Positions 1 to 8,978 of a DNA stretch of 64,000 nucleotides are shown here, one piece after another. The notes under the pieces were generated by a model. The model was not told the DNA's origin, did no database searches, and saw only the letters and a list, made by a program, of their open reading frames with translations. The stretch is taken from assembly GCF_900103785.1 (NCBI RefSeq), contig NZ_FNHE01000009.1, positions 124,001-188,000 of the forward strand, in the 5' to 3' direction. Origin of the DNA: Geodermatophilus siccatus (GTDB taxonomy: Bacteria; Actinomycetota; Actinomycetes; Mycobacteriales; Geodermatophilaceae). The position numbers and the translations under genes were made by a program. Positions within the stretch are counted from its first letter, which is position 1, and each line of letters begins with the position of its first letter.

Positions 1-1248
1 GAGCAGGCCGCCGCCCTGTGCCCGACGGTCGTCTGCGTGCTGACCAAGACCGACGCCTGCCCGCACTGGCGCGAGGTGGCCGAGCTCGACCGGGGCCACC
101 TCGCCCGCCGGGGCATCGAGGCGCCGCTGTTCGCCGTGTCCGCCGCCCTCGCCCAGCTGGCGGTGCAGCACCGCGACCGGGAGCTGCACGAGGAGTCCGG
201 GATCGGCGCCCTGGTCACCCACCTGCGCCGCGAGGTCGTCGACCGCGCTGAGGTGCTCACCCGCCGCGCGCTGGTGCACGACCTGCGCGCGGTCACCGAG
301 CACCTCTCCCTGGCGGTGCGCACCGAGCTGGCCGGCCTGGAGGACCCGTCCGCACGCGAGGAGCTGGTGCGCGGGCTCGAGCAGGCCCGGGCCGCCGCCG
401 ACGACCTGCGCCGCCGCTCGTCCCGCTGGCAGCAGGTGCTCACCGACGGCGTCACCGACCTCGTGGCCGACATCGACTTCGACCTGCGCGACCGCTCCCG
501 GGTGGTGGTCCGCGAGGCCGAGGAGGCGATCGACGCCCAGGACCCCGGCCCGATGTGGCCCGAGCTGTCCGAGTGGCTGGACCGGCGCATCGCCGCTGCG
601 GTCGCCGACAGCTACGTCTGGGCCGAGCAGCGTTCGGAGTGGCTCGCCGAGCGGGTCATCGAGCAGTTCGCCCGGGACGGCGGCGGTGCGGTCCCCGCGT
701 TGACCGTCGGCGCCGCCGGTGAGGCGCTGGCCGGCCTGGTGGAGCTGCCGACGGTCGACGACGGCGCGATGACGCTGCGCGAGCGGACCCTCATCGGGCT
801 GCGCGGCTCCTACACCGGCGTCCTCATGACCGGGCTGGTCACCAGCCTGGCCGGGATGGCGATCATCAACCCGGTCTCGCTGGCCGCGGGCATCCTGCTC
901 GGGCGCAAGGCCTACCGCGACGACCAGCAGCAGCGCCTGCAGCGACGCCGGTCGGAGGCCAAGGCCGTGGTCCGGCGGCACCTCGACGAGGTGGTGTTCC
1001 AGGTCGCCAAGCACCTCAAGGACCGGCTCCGCACCGTCTCCCGCACCCTGCGCGACCTGATCACCGACACCGCCGAGGAGATGTCCCGGTCGCTGGCCGA
1101 CGCGGTCGCCGCCGCCCAGCGCGCCACCCGGGAGGCCACCGCCGAGCGCGACGCCCGCATCCGCTCGCTGCGCCAGCGGCGCGACCAGCTCGACCGGCTG
1201 GCCGCCGACGTCCGCGCCCTGGAGCGGGCCGCGGTGGCGGCTCCGTGA
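1..1248 (+). CDS. IniA-like dynamin-family GTPase, C-terminal part (5' truncated by window)
   Basis: The frame is open from the first base, so the P-loop and switch regions lie left of the window; 415 codons are visible. TKTD at visible residues 15-18 fits the G4 guanine-specificity motif. A long helical region follows, then a hydrophobic hairpin at about 271-305 (GVLMTGLVTSLAGMAIINP), then an Arg/Glu-rich coiled coil to the end. GTPase, helical stalk, membrane paddle and coiled coil is the layout of bacterial dynamin-like proteins, and the paddle wording resembles mycobacterial IniA. A second GTPase gene begins 73 bases downstream, matching the iniA-iniC arrangement. Membrane remodelling or repair under envelope stress is the family role; the function here is inferred. 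Confidence 0.8.
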   Translation, partial: EQAAALCPTVVCVLTKTDACPHWREVAELDRGHLARRGIEAPLFAVSAALAQLAVQHRDRELHEESGIGALVTHLRREVVDRAEVLTRRALVHDLRAVTEHLSLAVRTELAGLEDPSAREELVRGLEQARAAADDLRRRSSRWQQVLTDGVTDLVADIDFDLRDRSRVVVREAEEAIDAQDPGPMWPELSEWLDRRIAAAVADSYVWAEQRSEWLAERVIEQFARDGGGAVPALTVGAAGEALAGLVELPTVDDGAMTLRERTLIGLRGSYTGVLMTGLVTSLAGMAIINPVSLAAGILLGRKAYRDDQQQRLQRRRSEAKAVVRRHLDEVVFQVAKHLKDRLRTVSRTLRDLITDTAEEMSRSLADAVAAAQRATREATAERDARIRSLRQRRDQLDRLAADVRALERAAVAAP

Positions 1249-1321
1249 CCGAGCTCGCGAGTCCACGCGTGGGCAGGGCACCGTCGGTCACGACGCCGAC
1301 GAGCGCCAGCGAGGAGGCCTC

Positions 1322-2845
1322 GTGACCGGACCGGCGAGGTCCGGCGCGGAGGCGGGCAGCACCGCCCTGGACGCCGTCCGCGCGCTGCTCGACGACGCGG
1401 TGGCGCACTACGCCGACGTCCCCGCGGCCGCTGCCCGGCTCGAGGCCCAGCGGCGGCGGCTGGACGAGCCGCTGCGCCTGGCCCTGGTCGGCCGGGTGAA
1501 GTCGGGCAAGTCGACGCTGCTCAACGCCCTGGTCGGCGCCCGGGTCGCGCCCACCGACGCCGGTGAGTGCACCCGGGTGGTCACCCTCTACCGGCACGGC
1601 GCCACCCCGCGCGTGGAGCTGCACGGCACCGACGGCGGACGGCGGACCCTGCCGGTGCGCCGCGCGGACGGCGGACTGCGGCTGGAGCTCGGCGGCACCC
1701 CGCCGGAGGAGATCGCGCAGCTGGTCGTGGACTGGCCGACCGACGACCTGCTGCGGGCGACCGTCGTCGACACCCCGGGGATCGCGTCGCTGTCCACCGG
1801 CACGAGCGCACGCACGCACGGCTTCCTCGGCGCCGACGACGGCGTGGCCGGTGCCGACGCGATCGTCTTCCTCACCCGTCAGCCGCAGCCCGAGGACGTC
1901 GCCGTCCTGGCCGCCTTCCAGGCCGGCACCGGCGGGGAGGGGGCGCTGACGACGACGATCACCGTCCTGTCCCGCGCCGACGAGGTCGGAGCCGGGCGTC
2001 TCGACGCGCTGCACGCTGCCGACGCCGTGGCCCGCCGGATGTCGGCCGACCCGCAGGTCGCGGCGGTGAGCTCCGCGGTGGTCCCCGTCGCCGGGCTGCT
2101 GGCGCTGGCCGGCCGGACGCTGCGGCACGGCGACTTCGTCGCGCTGCGGGCGCTGGCCGGCGCCGACCAGCAGCAGGTGTCGCGGATGCTGCTGACCGCG
2201 GACCGCTTCACCCGGCCGGAGGCGCCGGTGCCGCTCCCGGCGGAGGTGCGGACCGCGCTGCTGGACCGCCTGGGCCTGTTCGGCATCCGGCTGTCCATCG
2301 CGCTGGTGCGGGCCGGTGTCCCGGACGCCACCGCGCTGGCCGAGGAGCTGCTCCGGCGCAGCGGCCTGGCCGAGCTGCAGCGGCTGCTGCGGGTGCACTT
2401 CACCGAGCGCGGCGCGCAGCTGCGGGCCGGGACGGCGCTGCGACTGGTGGAGGAGGTGCTCGCCGAGCACCCCGTCGAGGGCGACGACGAGCTGCGGGCG
2501 GAGCTGGAGCGGCTGCGCCTGGCCACCCCGGACCTCGGCGAGCTCGCCCTGCTGGCCCGGTCCCGTGCCCCGCACGGCCCGCTGCCGCCGGAGCTGCGGG
2601 CCGAGGGGGAGCGGCTGCTCGGCGCCGAGGGCACCGGCCCGGCCGCACGGCTCGGGCTGCCCGCCGGGACCCCGGACGACGCGCTGCGGCAGGCGGCGCT
2701 CGAGGCCCTGGCCCGGTGGCGGACCGCCGCCGACGACCCGCTCGCCGGTCGGGCGACCGCGGACGCCGCGGAGGTCGTCGTCCGGGCCTGCGAGGCGCTG
2801 CTCGCCGCCCTGGACCGCTCAGCGGCGGCCGGCCGCCCGCGCTGA
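1322..2845 (+). CDS. IniC-like dynamin-family GTPase
   Basis: 507 residues, close to the usual length of IniC. The P-loop GRVKSGKST is at 57-65, switch-II DTPG starts at 150, and SRAD at 217-220 fits G4. The rest is helical with no clear transmembrane segment, unlike its upstream partner, so it probably works with the membrane-anchored IniA-like protein in a heterotypic dynamin pair. The GTG start at 1322 has a good ribosome site (GAGGAGG just upstream). The last 27 bases overlap the end of a convergent gene. The dynamin-family GTPase call is firm; the IniC assignment rests on length, order and motif style. Confidence 0.82.
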   Translation: MTGPARSGAEAGSTALDAVRALLDDAVAHYADVPAAAARLEAQRRRLDEPLRLALVGRVKSGKSTLLNALVGARVAPTDAGECTRVVTLYRHGATPRVELHGTDGGRRTLPVRRADGGLRLELGGTPPEEIAQLVVDWPTDDLLRATVVDTPGIASLSTGTSARTHGFLGADDGVAGADAIVFLTRQPQPEDVAVLAAFQAGTGGEGALTTTITVLSRADEVGAGRLDALHAADAVARRMSADPQVAAVSSAVVPVAGLLALAGRTLRHGDFVALRALAGADQQQVSRMLLTADRFTRPEAPVPLPAEVRTALLDRLGLFGIRLSIALVRAGVPDATALAEELLRRSGLAELQRLLRVHFTERGAQLRAGTALRLVEEVLAEHPVEGDDELRAELERLRLATPDLGELALLARSRAPHGPLPPELRAEGERLLGAEGTGPAARLGLPAGTPDDALRQAALEALARWRTAADDPLAGRATADAAEVVVRACEALLAALDRSAAAGRPR

Positions 2846-3421
2846 CCGGCTGAACAGCGGGACGACGGCGAGCACGCACAGCACGGCGGCGGCGACCAGC
2901 GCCCACCGGTCGAGGTCGGCGCCGCCCGTGACGACGGTCTGCGCGACGTCGAGGACCAGCACCGCGGGTACCACGGTGAGGACCAGCGCCCACCGCGCCC
3001 ACCCGGAACCCCGCAGCACCAGCGCCGTCCACACCAGGGAGACGGCGACGAGCGCTCCCACCCCGCCGAGCACCAGCGCGATGGTGGCCCGCACCCCGTC
3101 GGTGACCAGGTCGGCGGGCGCGGCGGGGTCCTCGGCGGTCGCGAGCACGGCGAGCCGGTCGCGGAGCGCGCCGAGGTCCAGCAGCGCCGCCGAGATGCCG
3201 GTGACCGCGGCCAGGCAGCCGGCCCACCACAGCGCCACGGCCGCCCGCACGGTCGCGGGCCGGGGCGGCCGGCTCCGGGGGAGCGGCGGGGCGATGTCGC
3301 TGGTCACCGCCGGCCGCGCCGGGGGCGGCGGTGCGGCGACGTTGCCGGTGAGCACGACCCGCCGCGGCAGGGGGCGGTGTGCTGTCGTCGGTCCCTGCTC
3401 GGACCTGGTGGACCCCGCCAC
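2819..3421 (-). CDS. Four-helix integral membrane protein, unknown function
   Basis: 200 residues. The first 60 are Pro/Arg-rich and look cytosolic or disordered. About four hydrophobic segments follow (near residues 62-82, 108-132, 140-158 and 168-190), with an acidic Ala/Pro loop between the first two. No catalytic motif is visible. The gene converges on and overlaps the dynamin-like gene by 27 bases, so both 3' ends are coding in two frames. A GTG start at 3421 is assumed. I do not recognise the family. Confidence 0.6.
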   Translation of the reverse strand: MAGSTRSEQGPTTAHRPLPRRVVLTGNVAAPPPPARPAVTSDIAPPLPRSRPPRPATVRAAVALWWAGCLAAVTGISAALLDLGALRDRLAVLATAEDPAAPADLVTDGVRATIALVLGGVGALVAVSLVWTALVLRGSGWARWALVLTVVPAVLVLDVAQTVVTGGADLDRWALVAAAVLCVLAVVPLFSRSARAAGRR

Positions 3422-3509
3422 GTGTCGCTCCCCCCGTGGGCCTGACCGCCGGACCGTCGCAGCCTGTCACCGCCTGCGCGCCCCCACAACCAGCCGGCCG
3501 CCGGCCCGG

Positions 3510-3554
3510 CCCCCCGGCAGGGTCCCGCGCCGAGCCCGCGAGGCGTGGGGGGGG
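3510..3554 (-). terminator. Dispersed hairpin element, copy 1
   Basis: Read on the minus strand this carries the core CCTCGCGGGCTCGGCGCGGG flanked by a C-run and G-run (CCCCCC at 3510-3515 and GGGGGG within 3547-3554 on the plus strand) that can pair. It starts 15 bases past the stop of the enoyl-CoA hydratase gene. The same core recurs at about 22.2, 33.0, 35.8 and 36.4 kb. A transcription-termination or mRNA 3'-end role is inferred from position and pairing; there is no U-tract. Confidence 0.5.
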
Positions 3555-3569
3555 AAGGGTGGCCTTCTG

Positions 3570-4346
3570 TCAGCGACCGGTGAACCGGGGGGTGCGCTTC
3601 TCCAGGAAGGCCTCGACGGCCTCCCGGTGGTCGGCGGTGCGGCCCAGCTCGGTCTGCAGCCGGGCCTCGAGCGCCAGGGTGTCCTCGAGGCGGTCGGTGG
3701 CCGCCGTGGCCAGCACCGTCTTGATCGCCCGGTAGGCGGCGGTCGGGCCGGCGGCCAGCCGCGCGGCCAGCGCCTGCGCCTCGGCCAGCACCTGCTCGGC
3801 CGGCACGACCCGGTGCACCAGCCCCCACTCGGCGGCGCTCTCGGCGAGGAACGGCTCGGGGAGCAGCAGCAGCTCGGCGGCCCGCGAGCCGCCGACGCAG
3901 TGCACCAGGCGGGAGGCCAGCCCCGAGTCGCTGGACAGCCCGACGCCGGCGAACGCGGTGGTGAACTTGGCGCCCGCAGCGGCCACCCGCAGGTCCCCGG
4001 CGAGCGCGATGCCCAGCCCGGCACCGGCGGCGGCGCCGTTGACCGCCACGACCACCGGCACCCGCAGCGCGGCCAGCGCCAGCACCAGCGGGTTGTACTC
4101 CTCCTCGACCACCGACAGCGACGTCGCGGCGTCCCCGCGGAGCGCCTCGACGTGCTGGCCGAGGTCCTGGCCGACGCAGAAGGCCCGGCCGGTGCCGGTG
4201 AGCACCACGGCCCGCACCGCCTCGTCGGCCGCGACCCCGCGGACGACGTCGAGCAGCTCGCGCCGCGACCGGGAGGTGAGCCCCGGCCGCAGCATGGTGA
4301 CGGTGGCGACCCCGCCGGCGTCCTCGCGGGTCACGGTCTCGGGCAT
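3570..4346 (-). CDS. Enoyl-CoA hydratase/isomerase family protein
   Basis: 258 residues, normal length for the crotonase fold. The oxyanion-hole segments are readable: GRAFCVGQDL near 50-60, and VNGAAAGAGLGIALAGDLRVA around 95-115. The following GLSSDSGLASRL stretch carries an Asp where PaaG-type isomerases have their catalytic Asp, and the hydratase Glu pair is not obvious. It may therefore be an isomerase of fatty-acid or phenylacetate breakdown rather than a plain hydratase. It stands alone; no beta-oxidation partners are adjacent. The ATG at 4346 is preceded by GAGGGGCG. Confidence 0.85.
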   Translation of the reverse strand: MPETVTREDAGGVATVTMLRPGLTSRSRRELLDVVRGVAADEAVRAVVLTGTGRAFCVGQDLGQHVEALRGDAATSLSVVEEEYNPLVLALAALRVPVVVAVNGAAAGAGLGIALAGDLRVAAAGAKFTTAFAGVGLSSDSGLASRLVHCVGGSRAAELLLLPEPFLAESAAEWGLVHRVVPAEQVLAEAQALAARLAAGPTAAYRAIKTVLATAATDRLEDTLALEARLQTELGRTADHREAVEAFLEKRTPRFTGR

Positions 4347-4477
4347 CGTCGCCCCTCCTCGTCGTCGTCGGCGCCCCTCCGCGCGGCGAGATCGGCGATC
4401 TCACCCGGCTCCGGGACCGGGAGCGTACGAGATCGGCGGTCTCGCTCCGGGCGGCCGAGGTCCCGATCGGGCGTGAG

Positions 4478-4496
4478 TAAGGTGAGGCTGCCCTAT
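4478..4496 (+). promoter_or_regulatory. IdeR/DtxR-like iron box ahead of efeO
   Basis: TAAGGTGAGGCTGCCCTAT matches 14 of 19 positions of the commonly cited DtxR/IdeR consensus TTAGGTTAGCCTAACCTAA, counted by eye. It ends 43 bases before the efeO start codon. Iron-dependent repression of an iron-uptake operon is the expected logic. An in-frame ATG at 4495 lies inside the box, which argues for the downstream ATG as the real start. Confidence 0.55.
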
Positions 4497-4539
4497 GACG
4501 CCGTCGCAGGGCTCCACCGCGTCCCGGAGGCTCCCGAGC

Positions 4540-5676
4540 ATGTCCGTGCGTGACCGCCGCCTGCCCCTCCTCACCGCCGGCCTGCTCGCCGCGCTGACCA
4601 CCGCCGCCTGCGGCGGCGACCCCGGCACCGGCGAGGAGGCCGCCGACACGATCACCGTCGCGGCCACCGATGACGCCTGCGACGTCGCCACCGGCGAGCT
4701 CGCCGCGGGCACCCACCGGTTCCGGGTGACCAACAGCGGCGACCAGGTCACCGAGTTCTACGTCTACGCCGAGGGCGACCGGGTGATGGGCGAGGTGGAG
4801 AACATCGCCCCCGGGCTGACCCGCGAGCTGCTCGTGGAGCTGCCGGCCGGCGGCTACGAGACCGCCTGCAAGCCGGGCATGGTGGGCGACGGCATCCGCA
4901 GCGCCCTCACCGTCACCGGTGAGGCGGCGCAGCTGTCGGAGGACGAGACCCTCGCCCAGGCCGGCGCCGACTACCAGCGGTACGTGCGCAGCCAGACCGG
5001 CGCGCTCGTCGAGCAGACGACGGCCTTCGCCGACGCCGTCCGGGCCGGGGACGTCGAGGGCGCCAAGGCGCTGTTCCCCGTCGCCCGCACCTACTGGGAG
5101 CGCATCGAGCCGGTCGCGGAGGTCTTCGGTGACCTCGACCCGCGGATCGACGGCCGCGAGGGCGACCAGGCGGAGGGCGAGGACTTCACCGGCTACCACC
5201 GCATCGAGCAGGCGCTGTGGGTCGATGGCAGCACCGAGGGCATGGCCCCGTACGCCGACCAGCTGCAGGCCGACGTCCAGGAGGTCGCCGGTCTGGCCGA
5301 CGAGACCACGCTGGACCCGCTGCAGCTGGCCAACGGCGCCAAGGCGCTGCTCGACGAGATCGCCACCGGCAAGATCACCGGCGAGGAGGACCGCTACTCG
5401 CACACCGACCTGTGGGACTTCGCCGCCAACCTCGAGGGCTCCGAGGCCGCCGTCCAGGCGCTGCGCCCCTACCTCGAGGAGGCCGACCCCGACCTGGTGG
5501 CCGAGATCGACGAGCGGTTCGCCGCCGCCGAGGCCGAGCTGGAGCAGTACCGCACCGGTGACGGCTGGGTGCTCTACGACCAGCTCACCCAGGAGCAGCT
5601 GCGCGGCCTCAGCGACAGCATCACCGCGCTGACCGAGTCGGTCAGCCGGGTCGCGGCCGTCGTCGCCGGCCGATGA
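4540..5676 (+). CDS. efeO: EfeO: iron uptake lipoprotein with cupredoxin and M75 domains
   Basis: The ATG at 4540 has GGAGG 9 bases upstream and gives a lipoprotein signal ending LTTAAC (Cys24). A cupredoxin-like beta domain follows (about 35-125), then an alpha-helical M75/imelysin domain with the HxxE metal motif HRIE at 220-223. The length of 378 residues is typical for two-domain EfeO. The protein delivers iron in the Efe ferrous/ferric uptake system and is followed 18 bases later by efeB. The EfeU permease that normally starts such operons is missing; the gene to the left is an unrelated enoyl-CoA hydratase on the other strand. Probable iron control comes from the box at 4478-4496. Confidence 0.93.
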   Translation: MSVRDRRLPLLTAGLLAALTTAACGGDPGTGEEAADTITVAATDDACDVATGELAAGTHRFRVTNSGDQVTEFYVYAEGDRVMGEVENIAPGLTRELLVELPAGGYETACKPGMVGDGIRSALTVTGEAAQLSEDETLAQAGADYQRYVRSQTGALVEQTTAFADAVRAGDVEGAKALFPVARTYWERIEPVAEVFGDLDPRIDGREGDQAEGEDFTGYHRIEQALWVDGSTEGMAPYADQLQADVQEVAGLADETTLDPLQLANGAKALLDEIATGKITGEEDRYSHTDLWDFAANLEGSEAAVQALRPYLEEADPDLVAEIDERFAAAEAELEQYRTGDGWVLYDQLTQEQLRGLSDSITALTESVSRVAAVVAGR

Positions 5677-5694
5677 GCCGGAGGTGAGGCCCCG

Positions 5695-7008
5695 ATGAGC
5701 GAACCAGCGCCCGCCGGCCGGGGGCTGAGCCGGCGCCGGCTGTTCGGCCTGCTCGGCGCCGGGACGGCGGGCGTGGTCGCCGCCGGCGCGGCCGGCGGCG
5801 CGATCGGCCGGGCCACGGTCGACGTGGGTGGGCCGGGCGAGGACCCGGCCACGGCCGCGGGGCCGCGCCCCACCGACGCGGTGGAGTTCACCGGCGCGCA
5901 CCAGGCCGGCATCGTCACCCCGGCGCAGGACCGGCTGCACTTCGTCGCCTTCGACGTCACCACCGACCGGCGCGAGGAGCTGGTGGAGGTGCTGCAGGCA
6001 TGGACGGCGGCCGCGCGCCGGATGACCGCCGGGCAGGACGCCGGCCCGGTCGGTGCCCTCGCCGGCTCCCCGTACGCGCCCCCGGACGACACCGGTGAGG
6101 CGCTCGACCTGCCGCCGTCCGGGCTGACGCTGACCGTCGGCTTCGGCCCCACGCTGTTCACCACCGCCGACGGCGCCGACCGCTTCGGCCTGGCCGCCCG
6201 CCGCCCGGCGCCGCTGGTCGAGCTGCCCGCCTTCGCCGGCGACCAGCTCGACCCGGCGATCAGCGGCGGCGACCTGTGCGTCCAGGCCTGCGCCAACGAC
6301 CCGCAGGTCGCCGTCCACGCGGTCCGGAACCTGGTGCGGCTCGGCGCCGGGGTGGTGAGCGTCCGCTGGTCGCAGCTGGGCTTCGGCCGGACGTCGTCCA
6401 CCAGCACCGGCCAGGCCACCCCGCGCAACCTGTTCGGGTTCAAGGACGGCACCGACAACCTCAAGGCCGAGAACACCGCGGCGCTGGACCGGTTCGTGTG
6501 GGTCGGCGACGGCGACCCGGGGGCGGACTGGCTGGCCGGTGGCAGCTACCTGGTCACCCGGCGGATCCGGATGCTCATCGAGCCGTGGGACAGCTCCTCG
6601 CTGGTCGAGCAGGAGCAGACGATCGGCCGCGCCAAGGGCTCCGGCGCCCCGCTCGGCCAGCGCGCCGAGTTCGACCCGGTCGACTTCACCACGCAGGTCG
6701 ACGGCGAGTTCGCCGTCCCGGAGCGCAGCCACGTCTTCCTCGCCCACCCGACCAACTCGGGGACGGCGATCCTGCGGCGGGGGTACAGCTTCGTCGACGG
6801 CTCCGACGGGCTGGGCCGCCTGGACGCGGGGCTGTTCTTCATCGCCTTCCAGCGCGACCCCGCGACGGGGTTCGTGCAGGTGCAGCGCAACCTGCGCACC
6901 GACGCCATGAACGAGTACGTCCGGCACACCTCCTCGGCCGTCTTCGCCTGCCCACCGGGCGTCCGGGGCGACGACGACTGGTGGGGCCGGGCGCTGTTCA
7001 CCGGCTGA
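5695..7008 (+). CDS. efeB: EfeB: Tat-exported DyP-type haem peroxidase
   Basis: 437 residues starting with a twin-arginine signal (SRRRLFGLLGAGTAG at residues 11-25), so it is exported folded with haem. The DyP signature GFKDG is at 248-252 with distal Asp251; SHVFLAHP supplies the likely proximal haem His346, followed by ILRRGYSF. EfeB oxidises ferrous iron or extracts iron from haem for EfeO. GGAGG lies just before the ATG, and the 18-base gap to efeO indicates one transcript. No truncation is seen. Confidence 0.94.
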   Translation: MSEPAPAGRGLSRRRLFGLLGAGTAGVVAAGAAGGAIGRATVDVGGPGEDPATAAGPRPTDAVEFTGAHQAGIVTPAQDRLHFVAFDVTTDRREELVEVLQAWTAAARRMTAGQDAGPVGALAGSPYAPPDDTGEALDLPPSGLTLTVGFGPTLFTTADGADRFGLAARRPAPLVELPAFAGDQLDPAISGGDLCVQACANDPQVAVHAVRNLVRLGAGVVSVRWSQLGFGRTSSTSTGQATPRNLFGFKDGTDNLKAENTAALDRFVWVGDGDPGADWLAGGSYLVTRRIRMLIEPWDSSSLVEQEQTIGRAKGSGAPLGQRAEFDPVDFTTQVDGEFAVPERSHVFLAHPTNSGTAILRRGYSFVDGSDGLGRLDAGLFFIAFQRDPATGFVQVQRNLRTDAMNEYVRHTSSAVFACPPGVRGDDDWWGRALFTG

Positions 7009-7251
7009 GCCCCGGATCGTGGCCGGAACGTGACGGGACCGTCCCCTCACGGAGCCGATCGGCTGGGACGATGGATGGCGGACGGACGCGGCGCGGGCCG
7101 GAGCGCGCGGCGCCGTCCCCCCAGGTCGGCGACACGCCCGGTGTCCTGCGCCGATGTGTAGCCACCAGGGGTGCGGGACATCCAGACCGAGGGGCACCGG
7201 CGCCCTCGGGCCGTGGACGACGGCTGGGTCGCAGGCGAGGAGTGAGCCACG

Positions 7252-8877
7252 GTGGTGGAGCCGGGTCGGCGCAACCTGGGTGAGCGGTACGAGCTCGCCG
7301 AGTTGATCGCCGCCGGCGGCATGGGGCAGGTCTGGCGCGGCACCGACGTCCTCCTCGGTCGTCCGGTCGCGGTGAAGGTCCTGCGCAGCGAGTACACCGG
7401 CGATCCCACGTTCCGCGCCCGCTTCCGCGCCGAGGCCCAGCACGCCGCCGGGCTCTCCCACCCGAACATCGCCGCCGTCTTCGACTACGGCGAGACCGAG
7501 GCCACCGACGGCAGCGGCGAGACGCTGGCCTACCTGGTGATGGAGCTGGTCGAGGGCGAGCCGCTGTCGGCGGTGCTGCAGCGCGAGGGCCGGCTGTCGG
7601 CTGCCGTCACGCTGTCGCTGCTCGAGCAGACCGCCTCCGCGCTGGCCGAGGCGCACCGGGTCGGGCTGGTGCACCGCGACGTCAAGCCCGGCAACATCCT
7701 GGTCCGCGACGACGGCAGCGTGAAGATCACCGACTTCGGCATCGCGTGGTCGGCGGACAGCGTGCCGCTCACCCGCACCGGCCAGGTGATCGGCACCCCG
7801 CAGTACCTGGCACCGGAGGTCGCCGAGGGCCACCACGCCACCCCCGCCAGCGACGTCTACGCCCTCGGCCTGGTCGGCTACGAGTGCCTGACCGGCCACC
7901 CCGCCTTCGACGGGGACAACGCCGTGACGATCGCGCTCAAGCAGGTGCGCGACGACCCCGAGCCGCTGCCCGACGACCTGCCCCGCGACGTGCGGAGGCT
8001 GATCCGCCGCGCGCTGGCCAAAGACCCGGCCTCCCGCATGCCGGACGGCGCGGCGTTCGTCGCCGCGGTCGAGGACGTCCGCGCCGGCCGCCCCGTGCCC
8101 GAGCCCGCCCCCACCCGCAGCCTCGCCGTCCCGCCCGCGACGGCCGGCACCCCTGCCGCACCCGGCGCCCGGACCGTCGGACCGCCGGCGCCGCGCCGCC
8201 GCTGGCCGGCCGCCGTCCTGGTGCCGGTGGTGACGCTGCTGCTCGGTGCCGGCGCGGCCGCCGGGGTCTTCGTGGCCGTGTCCAGCGACGAGGACGCCGG
8301 GCCGACCGTGGTCGCCGCGCAGACCGAGGACGCCCGGATCGTGCTGGCCGCCGATGACTACGTCGGGCGGCAGGCCGACGAGGCGGCGCTCGCGCTGTCC
8401 GCGCTGGGCCTGCTGGTGCAGCGCGAGGAGCAGGTCACCGCGGACGCCGCGCCCGGCACCGTGACCGCCGTCGACCCGGCCGGCACCGAACTGCGGCCCG
8501 GCGACACGGTGCGGGTCCTCGTCGCCGTGGCGCCGGCGCCCGCTCCGCGGCAGCGCGACTCCGCACCGGCCACCCGCGTCTCCCAGGGCACCGACGACGA
8601 GGCGCAGCGGCCGCGGCGGACGCCCGAGCCGGAGCCCGCGCCCGAGTCGACCGAGGCGGCCCCCACGCCGACCGCCACGCCGGAGGAGGAGCTGCCGGCC
8701 AGCACGCCGACCCCGACGTCGACCCCGTCGGCGAGCGGCACCCCGACGGAGTCGGAGGAGGCCGCCGACCCGCCGAGCACGGCCGGGCCGCCGACGTCGT
8801 CGGACGACCAGACCTGGTCCGGGGACGGCGAGGGCGACGGCAGCTGGGACGGCGACCGGGACCGCGACGACCGCTGA
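7252..8877 (+). CDS. PASTA-domain Ser/Thr protein kinase (first of twin pair)
   Basis: 541 residues. A PknB-type kinase domain (about 10-275) has the Gly loop AAGGMGQV at 20-27, Lys42, catalytic HRD at 141-143, DFG at 161-163 and activation-loop threonines in PLTRTGQV. A juxtamembrane Pro/Ala linker leads to one transmembrane helix (about 318-340), then a single extracellular PASTA repeat (about 364-430). The tail of roughly 110 residues is Pro/Thr/Glu/Asp-rich and looks disordered. Division-type PknB usually has three or four PASTA repeats and sits beside pbpA/rodA, so this is a different sensor kinase. GCGAGGAG precedes the GTG start. Confidence 0.9.
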   Translation: MVEPGRRNLGERYELAELIAAGGMGQVWRGTDVLLGRPVAVKVLRSEYTGDPTFRARFRAEAQHAAGLSHPNIAAVFDYGETEATDGSGETLAYLVMELVEGEPLSAVLQREGRLSAAVTLSLLEQTASALAEAHRVGLVHRDVKPGNILVRDDGSVKITDFGIAWSADSVPLTRTGQVIGTPQYLAPEVAEGHHATPASDVYALGLVGYECLTGHPAFDGDNAVTIALKQVRDDPEPLPDDLPRDVRRLIRRALAKDPASRMPDGAAFVAAVEDVRAGRPVPEPAPTRSLAVPPATAGTPAAPGARTVGPPAPRRRWPAAVLVPVVTLLLGAGAAAGVFVAVSSDEDAGPTVVAAQTEDARIVLAADDYVGRQADEAALALSALGLLVQREEQVTADAAPGTVTAVDPAGTELRPGDTVRVLVAVAPAPAPRQRDSAPATRVSQGTDDEAQRPRRTPEPEPAPESTEAAPTPTATPEEELPASTPTPTSTPSASGTPTESEEAADPPSTAGPPTSSDDQTWSGDGEGDGSWDGDRDRDDR

Positions 8878-8978
8878 GCGTCCCCGGACGGGTGGACGTC
8901 CCCGCTCCGCGCTGTCGGCGCGGGTCCCGGCTGGCACGCTGAGGGGTCGCGGGGGATGGCTGCGGGCTGGAGGCACGG

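Noticed and set aside
7252..8877. Division-cluster PknB
   Set aside because: Only one PASTA repeat and no pbpA, rodA, pstP or fhaA neighbours.
3304..8976. Very long minus-strand open frame of about 1,890 codons
   Set aside because: Low-complexity Arg/Gly/Ala translation opposite efeO, efeB and a kinase; typical of high-GC DNA with few stop codons. Only short parts match real genes.
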